The position numbers were made by a program, and so were the translations under genes. A stretch of DNA of 64,000 bases from Microthrixaceae bacterium (GTDB lineage Bacteria; Actinomycetota; Acidimicrobiia; Acidimicrobiales; Microtrichaceae). Positions 35,287 to 44,554 of this stretch are shown here, piece after piece (position 1 is the first letter of the stretch; the number at the start of each line of letters is the position of its first letter). Location of the stretch: assembly GCA_020845705.1 (NCBI GenBank), contig JADLFH010000016.1:102039-166038 (forward strand), in the 5' to 3' direction. The notes beneath the pieces are model-generated. The model had not been told where the DNA came from, made no database searches, and saw only the letters and a program-made list of their open reading frames with translations.

Positions 35287-35928
35287 GTGACCTCGACCCG
35301 ACCGCTCACCTATTCTCCGCGCGTGGCCGAGCGACCAGCTACCCGTGAGGAAACCCGTGCACAGACCCGCGCCGCCCTGCTGGCGGCAGCGGAGAAGCGC
35401 TTCCTACTGAACGGGTACCAGGGGACATCCCTCGAGGAGATCGCGGAGGCAGCCGGCTACTCGAAGGGCGCGGTGTACTCGAACTTCGATTCCAAGGAGG
35501 CGCTCTTCCTGGAGGTGAAGGCCGAGCACGACGCCAGGCAGGTGCAGCCCCTCGTCGAGGATCTCCTCAGCCACGAGGACATCGAAGCGAAGCTCGGCAT
35601 CTTGGAACGCTGGATCCGGGTCAGCTCGGATCAGGACAGCGAGTGGTTGCTGGTGGAGACCGAGTTCGCGCTGGTGGCCCATCGCACCCCGGGAATGGCG
35701 AAGCGGCTCCGGGTGGCGCACCGTGACAGCCGTGCCGCCATCGCCGAGATGTTCCGGACTCACGCGGATGCCGCCGGGCTGGAGTTGGCGCTCGACGCGG
35801 ACGTGGTGGCCGAGGCTCTGATCGCCATGTTGCGAGGACTGGCGCTGGCACACGCAATCGATCCCCAGGTGCGACACGACCTCCTGCTGCCGGTGTTCCG
35901 CAGGATCATCGGCGCCGACTCGCCCTGA
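35287..35928 (+). CDS. TetR/AcrR-family transcriptional regulator
   Basis: This 213-residue regulator has a helix-turn-helix: [20 protein letters not shown], then [20 protein letters not shown] and [10 protein letters not shown]. The C-terminal domain ([21 protein letters not shown] and the [11 protein letters not shown] helix) is the ligand-binding part. The GTG at 35287 is the longest start; a GTG at 35323 would remove 12 residues and is equally plausible. It is divergent from the fibrinogen-like exoprotein and lies 20 bp before nadE. Autoregulation and control of one neighbour are likely; the ligand is unknown. Confidence 0.88.
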   Translation: MTSTRPLTYSPRVAERPATREETRAQTRAALLAAAEKRFLLNGYQGTSLEEIAEAAGYSKGAVYSNFDSKEALFLEVKAEHDARQVQPLVEDLLSHEDIEAKLGILERWIRVSSDQDSEWLLVETEFALVAHRTPGMAKRLRVAHRDSRAAIAEMFRTHADAAGLELALDADVVAEALIAMLRGLALAHAIDPQVRHDLLLPVFRRIIGADSP

Positions 35929-35948
35929 CCCGGCACACTGAGGGGGAG

Positions 35949-38015
35949 ATGGCACACCCTTTCGACTCCCCCTATGCACACGGATTCGTGCGTGTTGCCG
36001 CGGCAACTCCGAAGATGCATCTGGCCGAGCCTGCCCGCAACGCGGCGTCCACCGTCGAGCTTCTGCGGCGCGCCCACGACGAGGCGGTGGCATTGGTCGT
36101 GTTCCCCGAGCTGGGCCTGGTCGGCTATTCCTGCGGGGACCTGTTCCATCAGGAGGCGTTGCTTCGTGCGTCGTTGGATGCTCTGGAGGAGGTCCGTGTC
36201 GCGAGCCGGGACCTCGTGCCCGTCGCCGTGGTGGGTCTTCCGCTGCGGGTGGACTCCCAGCTCTTCAACGTGGCCGCGATCCTGCATCGCGGCGAGGTGG
36301 TCGCCGTCGTCCCCAAGAGCTACCTGCCGAACTACCGGGAGTTCTACGAGAAGCGGCATTTCAGTGCCTCTCGCCAGGCGGTGACGCGCACGGTGCGGAT
36401 CGGCGACCGTGACATCGCGTTCGGAACCGACCTCCTGGTCGAGGTCCTCGATGTGGCGGACCTCGTGATCGGTGTCGAGATCTGCGAGGACCTGTGGGTT
36501 CCGGTGCCGCCATCCAGCTTCGCTGCGCTGGCAGGAGCGACTGTGCTCGCGAACCCCTCGGGCAGCAACGTCACCATCGCCAAGGCGGACTACCGCCGTG
36601 AGCTCTGCCGGTCGCACTCGGCTCGGACCATGGCTGCCTACGTGTACTCGGGTTGTGGAGTGGCCGAGTCGACCACCGACCTGGCCTGGGACGGCCATGC
36701 GCTCATTGCCGAGAACGGCAACCTCGTGGCCGAGTCCGAGCGGTTCGGGGCGGGTGAGGCGCTGACAGTGGCCGACGTCGATCTGGAACGCCTGGTGGCG
36801 GACCGAATCCGCATGACGAGCTTCGCCGACAGCATCGAGGACCACGCCGCTCGCCTGGAGTTCCGTCGCGTCGGCGTCCGTCTGGACCTTCCTCGGCGGT
36901 CCATCGCCCTGCGGCGTGACGTGGCGCGCTTCCCCTTCGTCCCCGCCGATCCCCAAGCCCGCAACGAGCGATGCGCCGAGGTCTACGCCGTGCAGCGCGC
37001 CGGTCTTGCAACACGCCTGACGGCTACGGGTCTGGAGCATCTGGTGATCGGCGTCTCGGGCGGGCTCGACTCGACTCACGCTCTGCTGGTCGCCGTCGGA
37101 GTCATGGACGATCTGCGACTGCCACGCACCAACGTGTTGGCGTACACGATGCCGGGGTTCGCGACGAGTGAACACACCCTCACCAACGCACGTCGGCTCA
37201 TGGCGGCGCTCGGGGTGAGCGCGCACGAGATCGACATCCGCCCGGCCTCGGAACGCATGCTCGAAGACCTGGGACACCCGGCAGCGGACGGAGACGCGCA
37301 CTACGACCTCACATACGAGAACGTGCAGGCGGGTGCGCGCACATCGCTGCTGTTCCGCCTGGCGAACCAGCACCATGGACTGGTGGTGGGAACGGGTGAT
37401 CTGTCCGAGCTGGCGCTCGGGTGGTGCACCTATGGCGTAGGCGACCACATGTCGCACTACGGCGTGAACGCCTCGGTGCCCAAGACCCTCATCCAGTACC
37501 TCGTGCGCTGGGTTGCCGAAACCGGGGATCTGGGGCCCGAGGCGGCCGAGGTGCTCGAATCGGTCCTCGACACCGAGATCAGCCCCGAGCTCATCCCCGC
37601 CGAGGGATCCGGTGGCGGCGACGGACCCGACAGCGGCCCGCATCAGCTCAGCGAGGAGATCGTCGGCCCCTACGAACTCCAGGACTTCCACCTCTACTAC
37701 GTGCTGCGGTTCGGCTATTCGCCCACCAAGGTCGCGTACCTGGCAAACCAGGCGTGGGGAGCGCGTGGCCGTGGCGAGTGGCCCGCGACGATCCCCGAGC
37801 AAGATCGCCACGAGTACGACCTGGCGACGATCCTACGGTGGTTGCGAGTGTTCCTGCATCGCTTCATGCAGACCAGCCAGTTCAAGCGCTCGGCTCTGCC
37901 GGACGGGCCCAAGGTGGGCTCGGGCGGTTCGCTGTCGCCGCGCGGTGACTGGCGGGCACCGAGCGACGCGAGCTCCGCGGTGTGGCTGGCGGAGCTCGAT
38001 GCGCTTGACGGTTGA
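35949..38015 (+). CDS. nadE: Glutamine-dependent NAD+ synthetase NadE
   Basis: This 688-residue two-domain enzyme makes NAD+ from deamido-NAD+. The N-terminal nitrilase-like glutaminase has the Glu-Lys-Cys set in [16 protein letters not shown] (E near residue 50), [16 protein letters not shown] and [13 protein letters not shown]. The C-terminal synthetase has the PP-loop [15 protein letters not shown] near residue 360 and [17 protein letters not shown]. The size matches the long glutamine-using form of actinobacteria. It starts 20 bp after the TetR gene. The C-terminal FNRHYP-like segment is replaced by [17 protein letters not shown], normal for this class. Confidence 0.95.
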   Translation: MAHPFDSPYAHGFVRVAAATPKMHLAEPARNAASTVELLRRAHDEAVALVVFPELGLVGYSCGDLFHQEALLRASLDALEEVRVASRDLVPVAVVGLPLRVDSQLFNVAAILHRGEVVAVVPKSYLPNYREFYEKRHFSASRQAVTRTVRIGDRDIAFGTDLLVEVLDVADLVIGVEICEDLWVPVPPSSFAALAGATVLANPSGSNVTIAKADYRRELCRSHSARTMAAYVYSGCGVAESTTDLAWDGHALIAENGNLVAESERFGAGEALTVADVDLERLVADRIRMTSFADSIEDHAARLEFRRVGVRLDLPRRSIALRRDVARFPFVPADPQARNERCAEVYAVQRAGLATRLTATGLEHLVIGVSGGLDSTHALLVAVGVMDDLRLPRTNVLAYTMPGFATSEHTLTNARRLMAALGVSAHEIDIRPASERMLEDLGHPAADGDAHYDLTYENVQAGARTSLLFRLANQHHGLVVGTGDLSELALGWCTYGVGDHMSHYGVNASVPKTLIQYLVRWVAETGDLGPEAAEVLESVLDTEISPELIPAEGSGGGDGPDSGPHQLSEEIVGPYELQDFHLYYVLRFGYSPTKVAYLANQAWGARGRGEWPATIPEQDRHEYDLATILRWLRVFLHRFMQTSQFKRSALPDGPKVGSGGSLSPRGDWRAPSDASSAVWLAELDALDG

Positions 38016-38113
38016 TTTCGTGAAGTTCCACCGAAAGGCATGGTTTCCCGCACTCGCCGCGGCATCATGAGAGGAGTTGAGAGGAGTGTCCATCCGGAGG
38101 GAGGACGCTGAGA

Positions 38114-38506
38114 ATGAGCAAGGTCGAGTTGGAACTGCCGGCACGAGCGACCTCACCTCGCGCGGCTCGACAGGCCGTCTCGGGTCTGTTACGTGACGAA
38201 GGCATCTCCGGGGTCGCCTACGACGACGCGCTGCTCATCGTGAGCGAGCTGGTGACCAACGCAGTGCGGCATGCGCGATCCGACATCGAGCTGGTCGCCA
38301 CATTCGACCGAGGTGAGCTGTGCGTTCGCGTATCGGACAACGAGAGTGCGATCCCACGCACTGCGGCGCCGAAACCCGGCCAGGCCGGCGGCTGGGGGAT
38401 GTTCCTCGTAGCGGAGATGTGCAGCGAGTGGGGCTGTGAGCTGCACACCTCGGCGAACGGGAAGACCGTGTGGGCGACGCTGCCCATCGGGATTCCTCTC
38501 GACTGA
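38114..38506 (+). CDS. HATPase_c_2 ATP-binding protein (RsbW/SpoIIAB-like anti-sigma kinase)
   Basis: This 130-residue GHKL-fold protein has the N-box in IVSELVTNAVRHARS, a G1-like box in CVRVSDNESAIP, and a G2-like box in GGWGMFLVAEMCSEWG. Proteins of this form are serine kinases of anti-anti-sigma factors, common in many copies in actinobacteria, or regulators of PP2C-type phosphatases. GGAGG lies 9 nt before the ATG. No sigma factor or STAS antagonist is adjacent, so the partner is unknown. Confidence 0.85.
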   Translation: MSKVELELPARATSPRAARQAVSGLLRDEGISGVAYDDALLIVSELVTNAVRHARSDIELVATFDRGELCVRVSDNESAIPRTAAPKPGQAGGWGMFLVAEMCSEWGCELHTSANGKTVWATLPIGIPLD

Positions 38507-38527
38507 ACTCGTTCGGGCCGACGCGGG

Positions 38528-40870
38528 TCAGCCGGTCTCGCGGCGCGGGTCGCGTCCCATCGGTTGGGTGGGGGGTGGCAACGGAGTGGCCGCCGGGACG
38601 AGTCGCTGCACCCGACCGTCGAGCACGAAGCGTTCGCCGTGGTGTGCCAACTCCAACGGAGGACCTCCCGCCAGCTCGTAGGTGGCCTGGCGGTCGTCGA
38701 CGTTCACGACCACCTGCCGGCCCCGGTAGTACACGCCGAAGCGGATCCGCCGAAGCTGTGGCGGCAGTCGGGGGGCGAAGGAGAGCAGCGCTGCGTCGTG
38801 GCGTAGGCCGCCGAAGCCTGCCACCACCGCGCTCCACCCTCCGGCCGCGGCGGCAAGGTGGATGCCGTCGTGGGTGTTGGCCTGGAGATCTCGGAGATCC
38901 GTGAGGCACGTTTCGGCCAGGTACGCGAACGCCAAGTCGAGGTGGCCGACCTCGGCGGCGACGACCGCCTGGGTGGCAGCAGACAGCGACGAGTCGCGGA
39001 CGGTGATCGCCTCGTAGTACTCGAAGTCACGCCGCTTCTGGTCGGGATCGAAGGCGTCGCCTCGCAAGTGGAGTGCGAGCACAAGGTCCGCCTGCTTTGT
39101 GACTTGTCGGCGGTAGAGCTCGAAGTACGGGAAGTACCTGAACAGCGGGTACTGATCCTCCCGCGTCCGATCGAAGGGCCACGCGGCGTGACGGGTGAAG
39201 CCCTCGGCCTGGGGATGCACGCCGAGTTCGTGGTCGAAGGGCACATAGACGTTGGAACAAGTCCGCCAGGCGGCGATCTCCTCCGCATCGACGCCGAGGC
39301 GGGCGGCAACCGGGGGATATCGCTCCGCCGCATCGGCAGCGCCGATCAGGTTCCGTTGCGCCATCAGGTTTGTGTAGGTGTTGTCGTCGGAGATCGCGCT
39401 GTACTCGTCGGGTCCGGTAACTCCGTGGAAGTGGAAGCGGCCCTCGCGGTCGAGATGGCCGAGACTGCGCCACAGTCGCGCCGTCTCCACGAGGAGCTCG
39501 ACACCGACATCGGCTTCGAAGGCGGTGTCGGCGGTTGCGTCCACGTAGCGCAGCACGGCATCGGCGATCGCCGCGTTGACGTGGAACGCGGCAGTGCCGG
39601 CAGGCCAGTAACCCGAGCACTCCTCCCCGCTGATGGTCCGCCACGGGAAAGCTGCGCCTTCCAGTCCCAGTGCCCCGGCGCGGGCCGCCGCGAGGGGCAT
39701 CGTGTGGTGTCGCCAGCGGAGCGCGTCGGCGGTGGCGCAGGGGTCTGTGAGGGAGGTCACCGGCAACACGAACGCCTCAGTGTCCCAGAATGCGTGTCCG
39801 TCGTAGCCGTCGCCGGTGAGGCCCTTGGAGGGGATGGGTCGACGTTCGGCACGGGTGGTGGCCTGGAGCACCTGGAACAGTCCGAATCTCAACGCCTGTT
39901 GGATCTCCTCGTCGCCGTCCACCTCGATGTCGGCTATCCGCCAGTACTCGTCGAGGAACCGGCGCTGTTCGGCCAGCAGTCCGTCCCAACCGGTGGCGCG
40001 GGCCGCGCTGCGAGCGGCCTCAACCTGGGCTCGCATCGCGGGGACCGAACGGTTCGACGACCATCCGTACGCGAGGATCTTGACGATCCGCAGGCGCCGG
40101 CCCGACTCCACGACGGCAGTCACAGTCGTTCGAGCGAGGTCGGGTTCGAGATCCGAGTCGATTTCGACCTCGCCGTCGGCGGTGATCACGTGATCCATGG
40201 CGACGGCAACTCGCAGCCCGCTGCGCGCCACGTCGTGAACCAGTACCGCCTCCAGATCGGTGCCGGTGCGGAACACGCCCTGGAGCGGCGCGCGGAGGGC
40301 CGCGGCGGCTCGCGGGTCGCCCGCCCGGGGCGCCGGCTCCGCCTCGTTCGCGACCAGCTCGGACTGGATGACCACCCGGGTGTCGCCGTCGATGGGCTCC
40401 ACCTCGAAGCTGATCGCCGCCACGGCGCGCTGGCAGAGCGACACGATGCGGGTGGAACGGACCAGGAGTCGCCGACCAGCCGGTGAGCACCACTCGACCT
40501 CCCGCTCCACCAGACCGCTTCGCAGGTCGAGGCGCCGTTCGTGTCCGATGATCTCCCCGTAGCGCAGGTCGAAGGGCTCGTCGTCGACCAACAGTCGGAT
40601 CACCTTGCCGTTGGTGACGTTGATGAGTGACTGGCCCGACTCGGGGTATCCGTAGCCCCCTTCGGCGTAGGGAAGGGGGCGCAGTTCGTAGACCGAGTTG
40701 AGGAACGTCCCCGGCGACGCCACCGGTTCGCCTTCCTCCAGGTTGCCTCGCAGGCCGAGGTGTCCGTTGCTCAGAGCGAATACCGACTCGGACCATCCGA
40801 GTCGACCCAGGTCGAAGCCCCGCTCGCGGATGATCCACGGATGCAACGGGAACCAGTCGGCGCGCTTCAC
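38528..40870 (-). CDS. Glycoside hydrolase family 65 disaccharide phosphorylase
   Basis: This 780-residue protein begins MKRADWFPLHPWIIRERGFD (GTG start) and has the GH65 N-terminal beta-sandwich (VFALSNGHLGLRGNLEEGEP), the (alpha/alpha)6 barrel (YDGHAFWDTEAFVLPV near residue 355) and the catalytic-acid region VTGPDEYSAISDDNTYTNLM. These enzymes phosphorolyse maltose, trehalose, kojibiose or nigerose to beta-glucose 1-phosphate and glucose. The start overlaps the stop of the beta-phosphoglucomutase gene (GTGA), the expected pairing since that enzyme consumes beta-glucose 1-phosphate. Which disaccharide is used cannot be told. Confidence 0.9.
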   Translation of the reverse strand: MKRADWFPLHPWIIRERGFDLGRLGWSESVFALSNGHLGLRGNLEEGEPVASPGTFLNSVYELRPLPYAEGGYGYPESGQSLINVTNGKVIRLLVDDEPFDLRYGEIIGHERRLDLRSGLVEREVEWCSPAGRRLLVRSTRIVSLCQRAVAAISFEVEPIDGDTRVVIQSELVANEAEPAPRAGDPRAAAALRAPLQGVFRTGTDLEAVLVHDVARSGLRVAVAMDHVITADGEVEIDSDLEPDLARTTVTAVVESGRRLRIVKILAYGWSSNRSVPAMRAQVEAARSAARATGWDGLLAEQRRFLDEYWRIADIEVDGDEEIQQALRFGLFQVLQATTRAERRPIPSKGLTGDGYDGHAFWDTEAFVLPVTSLTDPCATADALRWRHHTMPLAAARAGALGLEGAAFPWRTISGEECSGYWPAGTAAFHVNAAIADAVLRYVDATADTAFEADVGVELLVETARLWRSLGHLDREGRFHFHGVTGPDEYSAISDDNTYTNLMAQRNLIGAADAAERYPPVAARLGVDAEEIAAWRTCSNVYVPFDHELGVHPQAEGFTRHAAWPFDRTREDQYPLFRYFPYFELYRRQVTKQADLVLALHLRGDAFDPDQKRRDFEYYEAITVRDSSLSAATQAVVAAEVGHLDLAFAYLAETCLTDLRDLQANTHDGIHLAAAAGGWSAVVAGFGGLRHDAALLSFAPRLPPQLRRIRFGVYYRGRQVVVNVDDRQATYELAGGPPLELAHHGERFVLDGRVQRLVPAATPLPPPTQPMGRDPRRETG

Positions 40871-41634
40871 GCCAACAACGCCGCGAGATCCTGGACGACA
40901 GTGGTCGCACCCACCTTGGCGAGGGCCTCCGCGTGTTCTCCGCCGACCCGGTCGACGCCGATCACCGCGCCGAAACCGCCGGCATGGCCCGCTTCCACCC
41001 CTGCCACTGCGTCCTCGAACACGGCGCATCTTGCCGCGTCGAGGTTCAGCATGTCCGCGGCCAGCAGGAAGGCCGCGGGATCGGGCTTGCCGGGAAGGTG
41101 ACGCTCGCGCAGTAGCACTCCGTCGACACGGACCTCGATGGTCGGTGCGAGGTTGCACGCATCGAGCACCGCTGCGGTGCTCTCGCTGGAGGAGACGACC
41201 GCTCGTCGCAGTCCCGCGTCACGGACGGCTCGGAGGTAGCGCGCGGATCCCGGGTACACCACCACACCGACACGACGGATCCGCTCCAGCACCAGGTTGT
41301 TCTTGAGAGCCGAGATGCCTGCAACCGTGCTCGTGTTTGGCAGGCCGAAGGGATGGCCCTCGGGCAGATCGATCCCCCGCGAGGCCAGGAAGGCCGCGAC
41401 GCCGTCGTCACGGGGTCTGCCGTCGACGTAGTCGAGGTAGTCCTGGCGGGTGAAGCACCGCTGGGGCGGGTGGCCCGACTCCTCCCACGCGGCCAGGACG
41501 AGATCGAACACCTCCCGCCACGCGGCCTCGTGCACCGCTGCGGTGTCGGTCAGCACGCCGTCGAGGTCGAACAGGCACGCCTCGATCGGCGCCGGCAGCC
41601 CGACCGACTCCGGTCGCGGGCGAGTGCTGTGCAT
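40867..41634 (-). CDS. Beta-phosphoglucomutase family HAD phosphatase/mutase
   Basis: This 255-residue HAD protein has motif I FDLDGVLTDTA (Asp nucleophile and Asp+2), motif II VVSSSEST, motif III Lys in LPGKPDPAAFLLAADML and motif IV VFEDAVAGVEAGHAGG. The cap domain includes GRPRDDGVAAFLASRGI, which matches the beta-PGM type rather than a simple phosphatase. It would turn beta-glucose 1-phosphate into glucose 6-phosphate. It is the first gene of a two-gene unit with the GH65 phosphorylase, overlapping by 4 bp. Confidence 0.88.
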   Translation of the reverse strand: MHSTRPRPESVGLPAPIEACLFDLDGVLTDTAAVHEAAWREVFDLVLAAWEESGHPPQRCFTRQDYLDYVDGRPRDDGVAAFLASRGIDLPEGHPFGLPNTSTVAGISALKNNLVLERIRRVGVVVYPGSARYLRAVRDAGLRRAVVSSSESTAAVLDACNLAPTIEVRVDGVLLRERHLPGKPDPAAFLLAADMLNLDAARCAVFEDAVAGVEAGHAGGFGAVIGVDRVGGEHAEALAKVGATTVVQDLAALLA

Positions 41635-41738
41635 GCGTTGAAACTACGTCGATGCGCGGCGAGTGCCACGGCGTCCGGCAGGATCAGGGCAGTCCGACAG
41701 GTGGTCGGGCGCGAGTTTCGTAGGGATTGGAACGCCGC

Positions 41739-42455
41739 ATGGACGGCTGGGAGATCGTGTTGGGCGCCGCGGTGGTGGCCGCAGGCGCGTCCGTGCAGGG
41801 TGTCGTCGGCTTCGGAGCATCGCTGTTCGCTGTGCCGTTCCTGCTCCTGATCGATCCGGCCTTCGTGCCGGGACCGGCGCTGGTGGGCGGTCTTGCGCTC
41901 AACATCCTGATGCTGCTCGGTCACCGTTCACACACCGACTGGTCGGGGCTTCGATGGATGGCTGGGGGACTGTTGCCAGGCAGCGTGGTTGGGGGCCTGG
42001 CTCTCAGCGCCTTCCCGTCGGACGATCTGGCGATCCTGTCGGGGATCGCAATCCTCCTGGCCGTGGCGTTGAGCGCGTTCGGACGCTCGCCGCGACGGAG
42101 CCGGGCATGGCTGTTGGGTGGTGGTGTCGTATCGGGCTACATGGGCACCACCGCTGCGGTCTCGGGCCCTCCGCTGGCCCTGCTGTATCAGCACGAGGAA
42201 GGACCGACGATCCGCGGGACCTTGCCTCCGGCGTTTCTCCTCAGCGCGCTCCTGGCGCTCGCGACGCTTGCCATGGCGGGTCGGCTCCCGGCGAGGGACT
42301 GGGCGGTGGGCCTGGCGCTGGCGCCGGGTGGCGCGGTGGGGTTCCTGCTCTCACAGCGGGCGGCACATCGGGTGCGGGGGGCGGTCCTGCGGGTTGGGGT
42401 GCTGGCGGTGTCGGCCGCCTCGGCCGCCGCGGCGATCATCCGGGCAATGACGTGA
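41739..42455 (+). CDS. TSUP (TauE/SafE) family sulfite/organosulfur exporter
   Basis: This 238-residue membrane protein has about eight hydrophobic segments. The N-terminal GASVQGVVGFGASLFAVPFL and the internal repeat VVSGYMGTTAAVSGPPLALL are the two TSUP motifs. The family exports sulfite, sulfoacetate or related anions. The ATG at 41739 is the first start with a weak upstream GGA; a TTG at 41727 is an alternative. It is divergent from the beta-phosphoglucomutase gene and converges on the helicase gene (22-bp gap). A link to the arylsulfatase 19 kb away is speculative. Confidence 0.85.
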   Translation: MDGWEIVLGAAVVAAGASVQGVVGFGASLFAVPFLLLIDPAFVPGPALVGGLALNILMLLGHRSHTDWSGLRWMAGGLLPGSVVGGLALSAFPSDDLAILSGIAILLAVALSAFGRSPRRSRAWLLGGGVVSGYMGTTAAVSGPPLALLYQHEEGPTIRGTLPPAFLLSALLALATLAMAGRLPARDWAVGLALAPGGAVGFLLSQRAAHRVRGAVLRVGVLAVSAASAAAAIIRAMT

Positions 42456-42477
42456 GCGAAACCGCCGGGGAGTGTCC

Positions 42478-44499
42478 TCAGCGCCAGAGGAGATCGAGCT
42501 CGAGACCCACGGCCTCGGTGGCGTCGAGGTGGATGAGCGGCTCGTCGCCGTCGAGCAACGCCGCCTCCTCGTCGAAGCAGCCGACAACCGATGACGACAG
42601 GAAGCGCGACGGCTGCGCCCACGCATGATCGTCGTGGCGACGCGGCTGGAAGTGGAACCGCTGCGGTACGTACACGTGTAGGGCGCGACGGGCGCGGGTG
42701 GTGGCCACGTAGAAGAGGCGACGCTCCTCCTCCAGGCCGTCGAGGCTGCCGAGCGCCATGTCGGAGGGGAAGTTGCCGTCCGCCGCGTGGATGAGGTGGA
42801 CCGCGTCCCATTCGAGCCCCTTTGCCGAGTGGACCGTCGAGATGACGAGCCAGTCCTCGTCGATGAGCGGCGGCCCGGCCAGATCGCTTGTGGAGCGTGG
42901 TGGCTCCAAGGTGATGTCGGCTGCGATGTCGGAAAGGCGCGCGGCGCCCTGTGCTGCCGCGGCGACGAGGGCATCGAGGTCGCCGCTGCGGGCGACGGCG
43001 TCGTCGAACGCGCCGTCGAGGATGGGGCGGTACGCCTCGACCAGCCTCGCTGCGTGAGCGGCGAGCGCCTCGCCCTGTCGGCCCGCCATGGCCGCCACGA
43101 GACCGTCGGCCAGCGGGCGGACTCGGGCGGGTAGCTCGATGGCAGCGGGTATCCAACGCAGACCCACATCACCGTCCGTTCCCTTGTCGAGACCCAGTGC
43201 ATCCACGACGCGTCGTGCCGTGGCCGGCCCCACCCCGTCGAGGCGCTGGAGTAGCCGGAACCAGGCGAGCTCATCGCGGGGGTTGTCGGCCAGCCGGAAC
43301 ACACAGAGCAGGTCCTTGACGTGTGCCGCCTCGAGGAAGCGAAGCCCGCCGTACTTCACGTAGGGGATCTTCCGCCGTGACAGCTCCAGCTCAAGAAGGT
43401 CGGAGTGGTGCGCAGCCCGCACCAGGACGGCCTGATCGCGTAGTGCGGTGCCGGCCTCGCGATGCGCCAGGACACGTTCGCATACAGCTCGCACCTCTGA
43501 GTCCTCGTCGCCGCAGCGGATCAGCGTCGGCCGCTCGCCGTGGGTCTGGGGGCTGTGGAGCCGAACGCTGAAGCCTGCGGGAGCGTCGTCGCTGAGGCGG
43601 TTGGCCACGTCGAGGATCGGCTGGGTGGATCGGTAGTTGTGCCCGAGGTGGATCGTGGTGACCTCCGGAAACGTGAGGTCGATGTCGAGGAGGTGGCGAG
43701 GGCTGGCGCCACGGAAGCCGTACACGGCCTGTGCGTCGTCGCCGACGACTGTGACGCGTCGATCGTCGCGCCGCATCGCGGCGATGATGTCGACCTGTAG
43801 GGCGTTGACGTCCTGGTACTCGTCGACCAGTACGTGGTCGAAGGCCGAGGCGATGGACGGGCCGAGCCGTTCGTGGTTCGCCGCGGCACGCCAGTAGAGG
43901 AGGAGGTCGTCGAAGTCGAGAAGTGCACGGGAGCGTTTGTGCGCCACGTAGCGGCGACAGATCTCTGCGATCGCCTCGGTGTGCTCGCCGCACCAAGGCG
44001 CCACCTCGCCGACCAGCTCGCTGATCGGCGTGGAGGTGTTGGCCGCCCGCGAATACAGGTCGAGCAGGGTCGCCTTTCGTGGGAACCGTCGTCCGGTGGC
44101 CTTCGGCACCACCTCGTGGCGGACGATGTCGATCACGTCGGCGGCATCTGCGGGATCGATGACCGAGAACCCCTCGGCCAGGCCCAACGCCGCCGCGTTG
44201 AGACGGAGGAGGCGGTGGGCGACGGAGTGGAACGTCCCTCCCACCACCCGGGCGCGGCTCTCGATGCTCCTCGCCAGGAGTTGCTCGGTACGTCCGATCA
44301 TCTCGCGCGCGGCTCGACGGGTGAAGGTGAGCAGAAGCACTCGCTCGGCAGGAACACCCTGGGCCACCAGCCACGCGACACGTGAGGTCAGGGTGGTGGT
44401 CTTGCCGGTGCCTGCACCCGCGAGGATCCGCAGGGGACCGCCGTCGAAGGTTGCCGCTTCGCGTTGTTCCTCGTTCAGGCGATCCAACCAAGCGTACAT
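42478..44499 (-). CDS. UvrD/Rep-family ATP-dependent DNA helicase
   Basis: This 673-residue SF1A helicase has Walker A LAGAGTGKTTTLTSR (residues 27-41), motif II LVDEYQDVNA, motif III VVGDDAQAVYGFRGAS, motif IV LGHNYRSTQ, motif V STVHSAKGLEWDAV and motif VI YVATTRARRAL. It is similar in size to UvrD2-type proteins of actinobacteria, and shorter than PcrA; no HRDC tail is apparent. It unwinds DNA in repair or replication restart. The gene stands alone and is divergent from an exported peptidase gene. Confidence 0.92.
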   Translation of the reverse strand: MYAWLDRLNEEQREAATFDGGPLRILAGAGTGKTTTLTSRVAWLVAQGVPAERVLLLTFTRRAAREMIGRTEQLLARSIESRARVVGGTFHSVAHRLLRLNAAALGLAEGFSVIDPADAADVIDIVRHEVVPKATGRRFPRKATLLDLYSRAANTSTPISELVGEVAPWCGEHTEAIAEICRRYVAHKRSRALLDFDDLLLYWRAAANHERLGPSIASAFDHVLVDEYQDVNALQVDIIAAMRRDDRRVTVVGDDAQAVYGFRGASPRHLLDIDLTFPEVTTIHLGHNYRSTQPILDVANRLSDDAPAGFSVRLHSPQTHGERPTLIRCGDEDSEVRAVCERVLAHREAGTALRDQAVLVRAAHHSDLLELELSRRKIPYVKYGGLRFLEAAHVKDLLCVFRLADNPRDELAWFRLLQRLDGVGPATARRVVDALGLDKGTDGDVGLRWIPAAIELPARVRPLADGLVAAMAGRQGEALAAHAARLVEAYRPILDGAFDDAVARSGDLDALVAAAAQGAARLSDIAADITLEPPRSTSDLAGPPLIDEDWLVISTVHSAKGLEWDAVHLIHAADGNFPSDMALGSLDGLEEERRLFYVATTRARRALHVYVPQRFHFQPRRHDDHAWAQPSRFLSSSVVGCFDEEAALLDGDEPLIHLDATEAVGLELDLLWR

Positions 44500-44554
44500 G
44501 TGTTCGAATCCTAGCGTGGTCGGCGGAACACATGGTCGAACCTAGGATCGAGCG

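Noticed and set aside
35760..37811. 683-residue minus-strand open frame opposite nadE
   Set aside because: nadE has all catalytic motifs on the plus strand; the antisense product resembles nothing.
38858..40486. 542-residue plus-strand frame opposite the GH65 gene
   Set aside because: It is antisense to conserved GH65 sequence, with low-complexity Val/Glu/Gly/Arg composition.
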